From DSWT01 sp036845725 (GTDB lineage Bacteria > Chloroflexota > Anaerolineae > B4-G1 > SLSP01), in assembly GCA_036845725.1 (NCBI GenBank), contig DAIUDK010000085.1, positions 1 through 23,835 of the forward strand: DNA of 23,835 nucleotides, in the 5' to 3' direction. The notes under the pieces are model-generated. The model had not been told where the DNA came from. It searched no databases and worked only from the letters and a program-made list of their open reading frames with translations. This document shows positions 7,400 through 16,500 of the stretch, in pieces. Made by a program: the position numbers and the translations under genes. The first letter of the stretch is position 1, and every line of letters begins with the position of its first letter.

Positions 7400-8734
7400 A
7401 TGCTTGACTCAATGTGTGATCTGGTCGACGCGCTGGCGTCGAAGTTGGTGACCTATCGGCGTGACTTTCACCGTTACGCCGAATCTGGTTGGCTGGAATT
7501 TCGGACGGCGTCGCTCGTCGCCCGGCGGCTGGCCGACCTGGGATTTGACGTCCACGTGGGACGTGACGTGATGTGTGACACAGCACGGATGGGAGTGCCC
7601 GATCAGGCCACGCTGGATGCCGCCTGGGAGCGTGCGGTTACCCAAAGCGGCGATTCGGCGTACCTGGAAGCGTTGAAGGGCGGGTTCACGGGCGTTGTGG
7701 GCGTGCTCAAGAGTGGCGATGGGCCGACGGTGGGATTGCGTTTCGATATGGATGCCCTGAACATTCAAGAAAGCATTGCCGAGACGCATCGTCCGGCGCG
7801 CGAGGGCTTTGCTTCTGTGAATGATGGTATGGCCCACGCCTGTGGTCACGACGGGCACGCGGCACTCGGTTTGGGCGTGGCTGAAGTCCTGATGGCGCTG
7901 CGGGATGCGTTTCGTGGCACGGTCAAATTGATTTTCCAACCGGCGGAGGAGGGCGTGCGCGGCGCGAAGTCGATGGTTGAGGCAGGCGTCGTGGATGATG
8001 TCGACGTCCTGTTGGGCCTGCACCTCTACGGCAGGTGGAATCCCGGCGAGATCGAGTGCGCCCGCAGTAATTTCCTGGCGACGAGTAAGTTCGACGCGCT
8101 CATCAAGGGCGAACCAGCCCACGCGGGCGGCGATCCACAGGCGGGCAAAAACGCGCTGTTGGCTGCTACAACGGCGGTGCTCAACCTGTACGCCATCCCG
8201 CGTCACCGGGAGGGCGCGACACGCATCAACGTGGGGAAGTTGATCGCCGGTGAGGGGCGCAACGTCATCTGCCCGGAGGCGCGGCTCGTCATCGAGACCC
8301 GCGGCGCGACGACGGAGCTGAACGACTACATGGTCGAGCGCGCCACGCGCGTGCTGACGTCCGCCGCCGCGATGTACGACTGCACGGTGGACATCATCGC
8401 AATGGGGAGCGCGCCATTAGCCGAGAGCGACAAGACCCTCGGTGAACGGGTGGAGGCAATCGCCCTGAGTATGGAAGGCTTTTCCCTGCACCCACCCGAA
8501 AGCGGCGGCGGCAGCGAGGACTACACCTATATGATGTGCCGCGTGCAAGAGCGCGGCGGGATGGCGACGCACATCGGCCTGGGCGCGGGTATCGGTGCGG
8601 GCGGGCATCACACCGCGACGTTCGACTTTGATGAGCGGGCGCTGGTCAGTGCAGTTAAGTTGCTTGTGGCAGTGACGGTAGATGTGCTGCAAAATGCGCC
8701 TTCTGTTTCTCACGAGAGCCAGGCGCTTGTTTGA
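7400..8734 (+). CDS. AbgA-like M20D amidohydrolase (p-aminobenzoyl-glutamate hydrolase family)
   Basis: A 444-residue dinuclear-metal amidohydrolase. From memory of the E. coli protein, it matches AbgA along its length: RRDFHRYAESGWLEFRTASLVA near the N-terminus, GGFTGVV, the metal-site motifs DMDAL (116-120) and HACGHDGH (146-153), PAEEG (181-185), GAKSMVEAGVVDDVD, the lid/dimer domain starting AHAGGDPQAGKNALLAA, then GGGSEDYTYMM and the final metal ligand region GHHTATFDFDE. AbgA with AbgB cleaves p-aminobenzoyl-glutamate, a folate breakdown product, to p-aminobenzoate and glutamate. No AbgB or AbgT gene is adjacent, so the substrate could be another N-acyl amino acid. A G-rich ribosome site (GGAGG at 7385-7389) lies 10 bases before the ATG. 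No signal peptide, so it is expected to be cytoplasmic. Confidence 0.92.
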   Translation: MLDSMCDLVDALASKLVTYRRDFHRYAESGWLEFRTASLVARRLADLGFDVHVGRDVMCDTARMGVPDQATLDAAWERAVTQSGDSAYLEALKGGFTGVVGVLKSGDGPTVGLRFDMDALNIQESIAETHRPAREGFASVNDGMAHACGHDGHAALGLGVAEVLMALRDAFRGTVKLIFQPAEEGVRGAKSMVEAGVVDDVDVLLGLHLYGRWNPGEIECARSNFLATSKFDALIKGEPAHAGGDPQAGKNALLAATTAVLNLYAIPRHREGATRINVGKLIAGEGRNVICPEARLVIETRGATTELNDYMVERATRVLTSAAAMYDCTVDIIAMGSAPLAESDKTLGERVEAIALSMEGFSLHPPESGGGSEDYTYMMCRVQERGGMATHIGLGAGIGAGGHHTATFDFDERALVSAVKLLVAVTVDVLQNAPSVSHESQALV

Positions 8735-8756
8735 GCGCCGGATATTTGCGTTTTTT
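8722..8756 (+). terminator. Weak terminator candidate after the AbgA-like gene
   Basis: GGCGCT (8722-8727) pairs with AGCGCC (8734-8739) around the stop codon, and six T follow at 8751-8756. The 11-base gap between stem and T run is longer than in a standard intrinsic terminator, so support is limited. The rest of the 137-bp gap to the next gene shows no clear promoter. Confidence 0.3.
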
Positions 8757-8871
8757 ACCTTTTGTGATAGACTTCAGCCTGGGTTTGCATTCCCGCACAA
8801 ACGTTCGCTGCGATGATCAATCCCCTCTGTGTTAAGCTGTCCCCGAAAACCTTGCAAAGGAGAGGTATGAC

Positions 8872-10515
8872 ATGATGAAACTATTAAGAACTTTGTGCGT
8901 CGTCGGTTTGCTATTGTTTGTAACGCAAAGTGTATTGGCCGACCGGACGACGCCATCCACAGCGGCGGCGACGGAGCCGGCATCCATTATCATTGATCAC
9001 ACGTGTACTGACCTGGACCAGATTCCCGCGTACTGGATCAACCAGGCGCGAACTCTAGCCATCCACTATGCGCATACCTCACACGGCTCCCAGCTCCGTG
9101 CGTACTTGAGCAATTTGGAGGCAGGAAACAGCCTGTATGACCATTCCTTTTTCGTGGCTGGAAACGATCCACCTGCATCGTTGGATGACTGCGCAGACAA
9201 CACGCTCTGCCTTTACATTGGCAATCCTCCAGAAACGTACATTACACCAGATGACTATTGGGAGAGCCAGGACGGGACTGCGAGAACCGAGGCTGTCTCC
9301 GACACCGGTTTGTTTGGCTCTTCAATGTGGTCGTGGTGCGGTCAGGCGTCAGATTATTCGGAAGCGCAGATCCAGACCTATCTTGATCTTATGGGGCAGT
9401 GGGACAGGACCAGCCCTATGCGCTTCATTCTGATGACGGATCACACTGACGGTGGCAGTGCAACACTCACCCGCAACAACAGTATGATTCGCCAATATGC
9501 GCAGGATCAGGCTCTGGTCTTGTATGACTTTGCCGATATCGAGAGTTACGATCCTGATGGGAACTACTATCCCAATACAAATGACAGTTGTCCCTGGTGC
9601 AGTGACTGGTGCGCTGCGCACCTGGAGGATTGTCAGGACCTTCCTGTCAGTTGTGCCCACTCGCACGGATTCAACTGCAAATTAAAGGGGCAGGCGTTCT
9701 GGTGGATGCTGGCTCGGCTAGCCGGATGGGATGGGATAACGGGAGCCTATCGCGGCTCAACCGGTAGCGGCGATTGGAGCGTCGGCGTTATCTGGGACGG
9801 GGGCGTCGTTCCCACCTCCGGAGACGCCGTCACCATCACGGCCGGTACCACTGTAACTGCAGATGTGAATGCGGCGTGTGGCCGGCTGACTGTCGAACCT
9901 GGCGCGACTCTCGTCGTTCCGGAGGGCGTCTCACTCAGTGTGCGTGAGATGGTGGATAACCAGGGCACGTTACGTGAGACGCGCACTGTCAACAATGATA
10001 CGGTCGCGTTTCTGGAAATGGCCGATGTCTATAGCGTTGCCCGTTATCGGGGTGTCGAGATCAGCACGCTGAACAACTTGGGGCAAGTTACGGTGACGGT
10101 GCGAGTGCCAGGCGTGGGGGAATACTGTACGTATGATGGCGCTGCGTCCCCGGCTTACGCACGCCGCTGCGTCGAAATCACCGCCCAACACGACGCGAGT
10201 GCCACCGTGCGCCTCTGGGCGAGCGCTGCGGAGATGAATGGCCTCATCGATCCCCGGCTCTATCGATACGTTGCGCCGCAGTGGGAGCACCTGGACACTA
10301 ATGCTGCGACTGGCACCGCCGGTCGCTACACTTACGTGGAAGCCACAACACAGGGCTTCTCGCACTTTCTGATCGCCGAGAATGCCGCTGCGCCTGCCAG
10401 CGTTACCCAATCGGGTGTGAAAATCTCACGCGCGTTTGCTTTCGCTTTGTTGGGTATACTTGGCCTGGGACTGCTTGGCGTTGTGTTGATTAAACCCTGT
10501 TTCCGGCGGCGGTGA
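8872..10515 (+). CDS. Secreted, membrane-anchored HTSHGSQ-motif protein
   Basis: A 547-residue exported protein. Residues 1-24 are a signal peptide (cleavage likely after VLA). The N-terminal domain (about 38-288) has IHYAHTSHGSQ (64-74), MWSWCGQ (152-158), LMTDHTDG (187-194) and CAHSHGFNCKLKGQAFWWMLARLAGWDG (261-288). I recall this motif set from uncharacterised secreted bacterial proteins; the conserved Ser and His residues suggest a hydrolase, but no activity is assigned. About a dozen cysteines imply disulfides. Next comes a small beta domain (WDGGVVPTSGDAVTITAG onward, about 308-355), then a beta-rich region, and a C-terminal hydrophobic helix (AFALLGILGLGLLGVVLI) with the tail KPCFRRR, a stop-transfer anchor without an LPXTG motif. 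AAGGAGAGG lies upstream; the nearest ATG (8867) opens only a two-codon frame, so translation should begin at 8872 or 8875. Confidence 0.8.
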   Translation: MMKLLRTLCVVGLLLFVTQSVLADRTTPSTAAATEPASIIIDHTCTDLDQIPAYWINQARTLAIHYAHTSHGSQLRAYLSNLEAGNSLYDHSFFVAGNDPPASLDDCADNTLCLYIGNPPETYITPDDYWESQDGTARTEAVSDTGLFGSSMWSWCGQASDYSEAQIQTYLDLMGQWDRTSPMRFILMTDHTDGGSATLTRNNSMIRQYAQDQALVLYDFADIESYDPDGNYYPNTNDSCPWCSDWCAAHLEDCQDLPVSCAHSHGFNCKLKGQAFWWMLARLAGWDGITGAYRGSTGSGDWSVGVIWDGGVVPTSGDAVTITAGTTVTADVNAACGRLTVEPGATLVVPEGVSLSVREMVDNQGTLRETRTVNNDTVAFLEMADVYSVARYRGVEISTLNNLGQVTVTVRVPGVGEYCTYDGAASPAYARRCVEITAQHDASATVRLWASAAEMNGLIDPRLYRYVAPQWEHLDTNAATGTAGRYTYVEATTQGFSHFLIAENAAAPASVTQSGVKISRAFAFALLGILGLGLLGVVLIKPCFRRR

Positions 10516-10560
10516 AATTGCTGTCTGTATAACGGCGGATTTGCTAGAGAAGTAACCTGT

Positions 10561-10601
10561 GCACACTGGCAGATGAGTATGGCGCCCATCTGCCAGTGTG
10601 C
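10561..10601. terminator. Perfect 15-bp hairpin between convergent genes
   Basis: GCACACTGGCAGATG (10561-10575) and its exact reverse complement (10587-10601) enclose an 11-base loop. The plus-strand continuation is TGTTTACAGTTTTCC, weakly T-rich, so it most likely ends the plus-strand transcript. It lies 46 bases after that gene and 3 bases before the stop of the convergent small gene, so it may serve both directions. Confidence 0.75.
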
Positions 10602-10604
10602 TGT

Positions 10605-10820
10605 TTACAGTTTTCCAATCGCTATAAGGATCCCCATAATGATAAACCAAACACTGCAAACAATATAGAAAATTGTAGCGGTTGTCTCCCCGGCTCTTCT
10701 AGCGCTCAATACCTTAGGATGGTTCCACCACCGGTTCCAGCGGCGAACAGTGGCAATGATTATCATCAAGCCCGCAAGTACACTTGTGACTCCCGGACAC
10801 ACATCCAAGTTTATACCCAC
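10605..10820 (-). CDS. Small two-helix membrane protein
   Basis: A 71-residue product with two hydrophobic helices (VTSVLAGLMIIIAT and TATIFYIVCSVWFIIMGILIAI). They are separated by a basic loop rich in Trp and Arg (VRRWNRWWNHPKVLSARRAGE), which by the positive-inside rule should face the cytoplasm. The start would be GTG at 10820, 21 bp after the stop of the LLM oxidoreductase on the same strand; no strong ribosome site is visible, so the start is uncertain. It could be the last gene of the F420 operon. I do not recognise the family. Its membrane-protein composition and tandem placement argue that it is real. Confidence 0.55.
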   Translation of the reverse strand: MGINLDVCPGVTSVLAGLMIIIATVRRWNRWWNHPKVLSARRAGETTATIFYIVCSVWFIIMGILIAIGKL

Positions 10821-10841
10821 TTTGACTGTTGTGCAGGTTAA

Positions 10842-11849
<1,008 letters not shown>

Positions 11850-11878
11850 GATTACCTCCTGAATGTATGTAAGAATGA

Positions 11879-11934
11879 GCGAATCAGTGAATTGGCGAAT
11901 CAGCGTGATATTCTTCCATTCGCTGATTCTTTTT
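11879..11934. repeat. GAATCAG repeat with hairpin and T tract
   Basis: GCGAATCAG occurs twice in direct orientation (11879 and 11895). GAATCAGCG (11897-11905) also pairs perfectly with CGCTGATTC (11921-11929), followed on the plus strand by TTTTT. Its shape is that of an intrinsic terminator for plus-strand transcription, yet both flanking genes are on the minus strand. It may be a dispersed intergenic repeat that also blocks antisense transcription. Confidence 0.6.
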
Positions 11935-12700
11935 ATCTGAACAAGTCTTTGTCTGGCGGGCGCTGCATATCCGTGGCGCGACCGTCGCCATGCGGGTAAT
12001 CGGCGCCGCGAATGAGGACGACGGGCAGTCCCTCCGCTGCTTGCCCGGTGACGAGACCCGCCGCCGCCGCCAGCTCGTCGGCGCGGGCGACGGTGGTGAC
12101 GCGCAGGGTGTAGCCGAACATATCCGGCTGCCCGCGGAGATCGGCGATGGGCAGCATCCCGGCGACGCCGAGCGCTACGTTGACCGTCCCTAGCCGCCAG
12201 GGCCGCCCGTGCGTATCGGTGATGATGACGGCGACGTCCGCGCCGGTCGCTGCCATCAGCCCGTCGCGAATGCGCCGCGCCGAAGCGTCCGGGTCCTCAG
12301 GCAGCGTAAGCGCGATATCGCCTGCAGGACTTGAAACGTTGGAGCGGTCCACGCCGGCGTTGGCGCAGATCCAGCCGTGGCGCGTTTCCATGATGAGCGT
12401 TCCTTCGCGCTGGCGCACAACGCCCCGCGACCCGCGTAGGATCACTTCGACCAGGCGCGGATCTTTGTCCGCGGCGGCGGCGAGGGCCTGCGCTTCCGGC
12501 GATGGTTCCACGTCGGTCAGGTTTACGGTGCAGCCTTCAGCCTTGGAGACGATTTTCTGCGTAACGACGATCACATCGCCGTCTGTCAGGAGCAGACTCG
12601 CCCGCTGTAGCGCGTCAAGGATCACCTTTGCAACATCATCCCCGGTTTGTACGTCGGGGATGCCTGGCAAGGCATAAAGCGCGATTTGTGCTGTGGTCAT
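11933..12700 (-). CDS. cofE: Coenzyme F420-0:L-glutamate ligase
   Basis: CofE adds L-glutamate to F420-0 using GTP and a metal ion, making the gamma-glutamyl tail of coenzyme F420. The 255-residue product has the family landmarks VTQKIVSKAEG (46-56), WICANAGVDRSN (110-121), ITDTHGRPWRLGT (160-172), ALGVAGMLPIADLRG (176-190) and a C-terminal LPVVLIRGADYP. It is a stand-alone ligase like archaeal CofE (about 250 residues) and lacks the nitroreductase-like C-terminal domain of actinobacterial FbiB. Its ATG overlaps the stop of npdG (ATGA, 4 bp), showing translational coupling. Other F420 biosynthesis genes are not in the window. Confidence 0.95.
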   Translation of the reverse strand: MTTAQIALYALPGIPDVQTGDDVAKVILDALQRASLLLTDGDVIVVTQKIVSKAEGCTVNLTDVEPSPEAQALAAAADKDPRLVEVILRGSRGVVRQREGTLIMETRHGWICANAGVDRSNVSSPAGDIALTLPEDPDASARRIRDGLMAATGADVAVIITDTHGRPWRLGTVNVALGVAGMLPIADLRGQPDMFGYTLRVTTVARADELAAAAGLVTGQAAEGLPVVLIRGADYPHGDGRATDMQRPPDKDLFR

Positions 12701-13365
12701 CCTTCTGGCAGTCCCGTGATGCGGATGCCCGCCCCCGGCACTTTGTAGCGGATGTTGATGCCGATCAGCACCGAGGTCAGCCCTTCGACGACTTTAGCAT
12801 TGACCAGTGGCCCGGCGTCGATGCCGCGCGTGCCGATGTCCTCCGCGAGTTGGATGGCGATGGCTTTGGCTTCTTTCTTGTCGCCGCAGACGAGCACGTC
12901 GCAGGCGATAGGATGCTCCGGGTCTTCCAGCGTGTGCGCGCCGACGTTCTGGAACGCGGCAACCACGTCCACGCCGGGGCCGAGGATGACCTGCGCCTGC
13001 TCGCAGGCGGAGCCTTCCGGCGGGATGTAGACTCGGGCGACCTTGGGTGGTTTCATCGCCACGTTGACGTTGATCAGCGTTTTGCCTTGCAGCGTGTCCT
13101 TGAGTGTTTCGAGCAGGGCGTTCTGCGCGGCGTAGGGCACGGTTAGCACTGCGACGTCGCAGGCGTGCGCGGCATCGGGGTTGGTGTCGCCGGTCACCAG
13201 TGGTTCGCCCAGCTTTGCGTTGATCTCACCGGCGACACGCTGTGCCTTTTCGGCCTCCCGCGAGCCGATAATGACGGTGTGACCCGCCTTGGCCCAACGC
13301 ATGGCGAGACCGGGGCCTTCGTTGCCCGTCCCGCCGAGGATGGCGATGGTGTATTTTTCTGTCAC
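12697..13365 (-). CDS. npdG: NADPH-dependent F420 reductase (F420H2:NADP+ oxidoreductase)
   Basis: This enzyme moves hydride between NADP(H) and coenzyme F420. In heterotrophic bacteria it mainly makes reduced F420 for LLM-type enzymes such as the one two genes downstream. The 222-residue product has the dinucleotide fold IAILGGTGNEGPGLAMRWAKAGH with GGTGNEG at 11-17. The GSR triplet at 34-36 reads the NADP 2'-phosphate. Later segments VVAAFQNVGAHTLEDPEHP and DAGPLVNAKVVEGLTSVLIGIN are typical of FNO. Translation starts at GTG 13365, with AAGGAGGA about 8 bases upstream. It is the first gene of the F420 cluster and is preceded by a long inverted repeat. Confidence 0.95.
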   Translation of the reverse strand: MTEKYTIAILGGTGNEGPGLAMRWAKAGHTVIIGSREAEKAQRVAGEINAKLGEPLVTGDTNPDAAHACDVAVLTVPYAAQNALLETLKDTLQGKTLINVNVAMKPPKVARVYIPPEGSACEQAQVILGPGVDVVAAFQNVGAHTLEDPEHPIACDVLVCGDKKEAKAIAIQLAEDIGTRGIDAGPLVNAKVVEGLTSVLIGINIRYKVPGAGIRITGLPEG

Positions 13366-13392
13366 GTGAGAGTCCTCCTTTTAGTCAGCACC

Positions 13393-13488
13393 AGACTACA
13401 AAAGTCTCGGCGCGTGTTGGGCTGTGCCGTCCCCATCTGCAATGTAAATATCTGCACAAACAGGCGCCTTATAACACTTTTGTAGTCT
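13393..13488. repeat. 13-bp perfect inverted repeat ahead of the F420 operon
   Basis: AGACTACAAAAGT (13393-13405) and its exact reverse complement ACTTTTGTAGTCT (13476-13488) flank 70 bp. The interval begins 28 bp upstream of the npdG start codon and includes AT-rich segments that could hold the operon promoter. It could be a paired operator, a small non-autonomous element, or a long-stem RNA leader. Confidence 0.7.
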
Positions 13489-13503
13489 TTGCTGGTTATA
13501 GTG

Positions 13504-13562
13504 AACCACGAATCTACACGAATTTTCACGAATGGCAAGTGCGATGCGTGTGAATTCGTGAA
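13504..13562. repeat. Second CACGAAT phased repeat
   Basis: CACGAAT occurs at 13507, 13517 and 13527, exactly 10 bp apart. It is followed by inverted copies at 13544 (degenerate ATGCGTG) and 13554 (ATTCGTG), again 10 bp apart. TTCACGAAT (13525-13533) pairs with ATTCGTGAA (13554-13562). The opening GAACCACGAATCT is the same as in the element at 3922. It lies just past the 3' end of the giant surface protein gene. Confidence 0.85.
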
Positions 13563-13580
13563 GACTCAATGATCGTTGAT

Positions 13581-16500
13581 TTACGGCGTAGTGCTACTGG
13601 TCACGTTCCGCAGCACCAATGGCAGGTAGGCGAATCTGATCTCGCTGTTCAACGGGATGTAGTCGCCTTTGTTCATCGCCATGGCCACGTTTCCGGCCTC
13701 ATCAACAGCTTGCAGAACATAGTGAGCACCGGGAGGAATGTTGCTGGTGCTCCCCAGCCAGCTTTGCCCGCCCGGGTCGTTGAAATCCGGTTCCAGAGGA
13801 ACGCTCCAGATTTGCTCCGGCGTGATAAAGGTGAAGTACAAACGCCTGACCCTGCCCTCGTTGTCGAGGGCTGTGGCTTGGAGTTCGACGATGGGCGATC
13901 CGGTGATACGCAGCGCGCGGGCCGTTAGGATGCGCGGCGGCGTGAAGTCGTTGTTCCAGGGACGGGCATAGAAAACCTGAATCCCGGCTTGGGTCAGGAG
14001 GCGCAACTCACGCGTCCTGGCATTGAAGAGCGCAAAGGTGGCGGCGAGCCGATTGACGTTATCGCCAAAGCGGTTGATCGTGAAAAGCTGTGGCGAGGAC
14101 CACCCCAGACCTCCCTCTATTGGCGGCTCGGTTAAGGCTGTATCGGAGACGGGCCGGGTGATTACCGGATCGAAATCCTGGAGTGGCGTGAGGTCGCCGG
14201 AGAGGAGCACTGCGCCTCGCGGCTGCCAATCTGTTTCGTCGTCTGCCACAGGTGGCAATGGGATCGCGCCAGAGGGGAGCAGGGGGCGTCCAGTCGTTCC
14301 GTGTGTCCACACCATACTATTATCACCGATGCTGAAGAAGGTACCGTTATTGCCTCTTTGCTCGACCAAGACTGGTGCAACGTTGATGTGCTGGGCGAGC
14401 AGGTTATAACTCAAAGGGATGGTGGCAACTTCCGTCACGTCGATCGGCGGCAGGTAGGTGGAGGGATCGAGTGTGTTGGGTGTGTCCACGAGGTACATCG
14501 GCAGGCCGTACAGGACTGCCTGCATCATGGACTTGGCATCGTAAGGTGTCAGTCCCCCTTGTGGCAAGCCGTAGAGATAGCGCACTTTGGCGTTGCGCAA
14601 CGCCATCCCGATGGGTATGATGTTCTGACGGCCCATTTCCTGGGTCAAATAGACCATCAACCGCTCCGAACCGGCGATGCCATCGTCGGTCCCGTAACCG
14701 TAGCCGGTGTTGGCGATCCACGTGCCGCCTTTGGCGGCGAGGGCTTGGGGGAAATCCGGTACGGTTTTCGCGTAATCGGGGAGTGGGGGCACAGCGTCGT
14801 CGGGGACGTTGTAGCCCGCGTGACAGCCCATTGACCAGCCGATACTCCCGGTGATTGAGGTGTTCGCGTTGACGATATCAGTGTTGAAGAACAGATCCGC
14901 TGTCGTGGTGGCACTGGCAGGCAGTGCGGCCCAGTGCTCGAAGTGCGCGTTGACGGCGACCAGACCCGGCACGGGCGTTTGTTGTGTCCAGGCCGCGCGT
15001 AAGTCGTCGGCGGTCCAGGTATCGTTGATCAATGTGTCTGGTGCGATGGGTGTGTGCATTGCCCCGAGCAATCCGGCAATAGCAGTGGAGGAATCCGTCA
15101 GGAAGTCGTAGCCGGTGACGAGGGTGCTGTCGCTGGGCAAAACGCCGCCAGTTTCCAGGAAGACATCGATCATCATCGTCATTTCTTCCGGCGATTCAAC
15201 CAGCCGGCCGGTGGCCTTGCGGGGGCGCCAGAAATATTGCCCGCGCCAGCCCAGTTCCGCGCCGGCGGGCGTGCCGTAAGCATCGTCGGTGAGATAGAAG
15301 CCCAGCCGGGTCGCCGCGCCTATGGCCGATCCCGCGTAGCCGACCATCCCGAATTCGCGTTCGTTGGCGATGCGGGTAAGGTCTCTCTGCCGGTAGAAAG
15401 GAACCTGCGCGTCGTCGCCGGCCACCACGATGTAGTTGATGCCTGGTTCGCTGTACAGGTAGGGGGCGATGATGTCCTCGCGGATGGCCTGCGCCAGTTG
15501 GTTGGCGCGATGAACGTTGCAATAATCGACGTTCCAGGCGGCATACAACTCGTCGATCGTTGCGTGCATTTCGAGCGGGTAGAGGATGCCCCGCACATTG
15601 GGCGCGTCAGCCAGCAAACGCAACGCCTGCGTGAGGGGTGTTGTCTCGGTGAGGCCATACGTTTGCGCCAGTCGGGTGGGATTGTAAAGAATCAGTGTCA
15701 GCGGTGGCGTTGCCGGTGTGACGCTGGTGCCGGTATAGATATCCGTTTTACGGGGTCTGCTAGGGTAGTTTTCGTCCCACGTGCAGCTCCGGACATTGAG
15801 CGGCGTGGCTTGTATGGACAGGCTGTAGGGCTGATCGGAATACGCCGACTCGATTGCGGGGATCACAACCGCGTAGTAGGTGCCCGGATACAAGGCGACG
15901 ACGCGCACCTGCTCGGCCTGTATGTCTGGGTTAGAGGAGATCGACGCCCATCCACCGATCGACGCCCACCCGCCAATGGACGCCCATCCGCCGATGGACG
16001 CCCACCCACCGATTGATGCCCATCCACCAATCGATGCCCACCCGCCAATGGAGGCCCATCCGCCAATGGAGGCCCACCCGCCGGCGCTCTCGATGTTACC
16101 TTCTTCATCCGTGCTGACGGGGTCGTCCAGCGTGCTCAACTCCTGACCTTCGGGCAGTTCGGGGAGCAAACTTGGGTCCGGCGCGATGATGAGTTCGTAG
16201 TCTGCCGGCAAATTCGACAATGTTACCGTGAGCAGCGATGTGTCGGCGATCTCGAAGGAATACCAATCTTTGTCGCCTTGCCATCCGATGTAGGCATTGA
16301 TGTTTGCCGGGGTGGCGAGTGACCAGGCGGTGTTATAGGTGTTGTTGGACTCATAGGGATCATCGGGGCCGGGATCGAATGTGGGGAGAGTGCGCTCTCC
16401 ACCCACGACGATAATCTCGCCGATCATCTCTTCGACCGTGATCTTGCCGCTGCCTTCGAAGTGCATCCCGAGTTCCTCCATCGTGGCCTGATCCCAGTAG

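Noticed and set aside
15939..16082. Possible CRISPR-like repeat array
   Set aside because: The 18-bp units are contiguous with no unique spacers and are in frame within a coding gene.
15880..16146. Open frames on both strands across the GGWASI array, giving DAHPP-type repeats on the plus strand
   Set aside because: Tandem 18-bp repeats keep every frame open by chance. The frame within the 1440-residue protein continues into recognisable PPC strands on both sides; the others do not.
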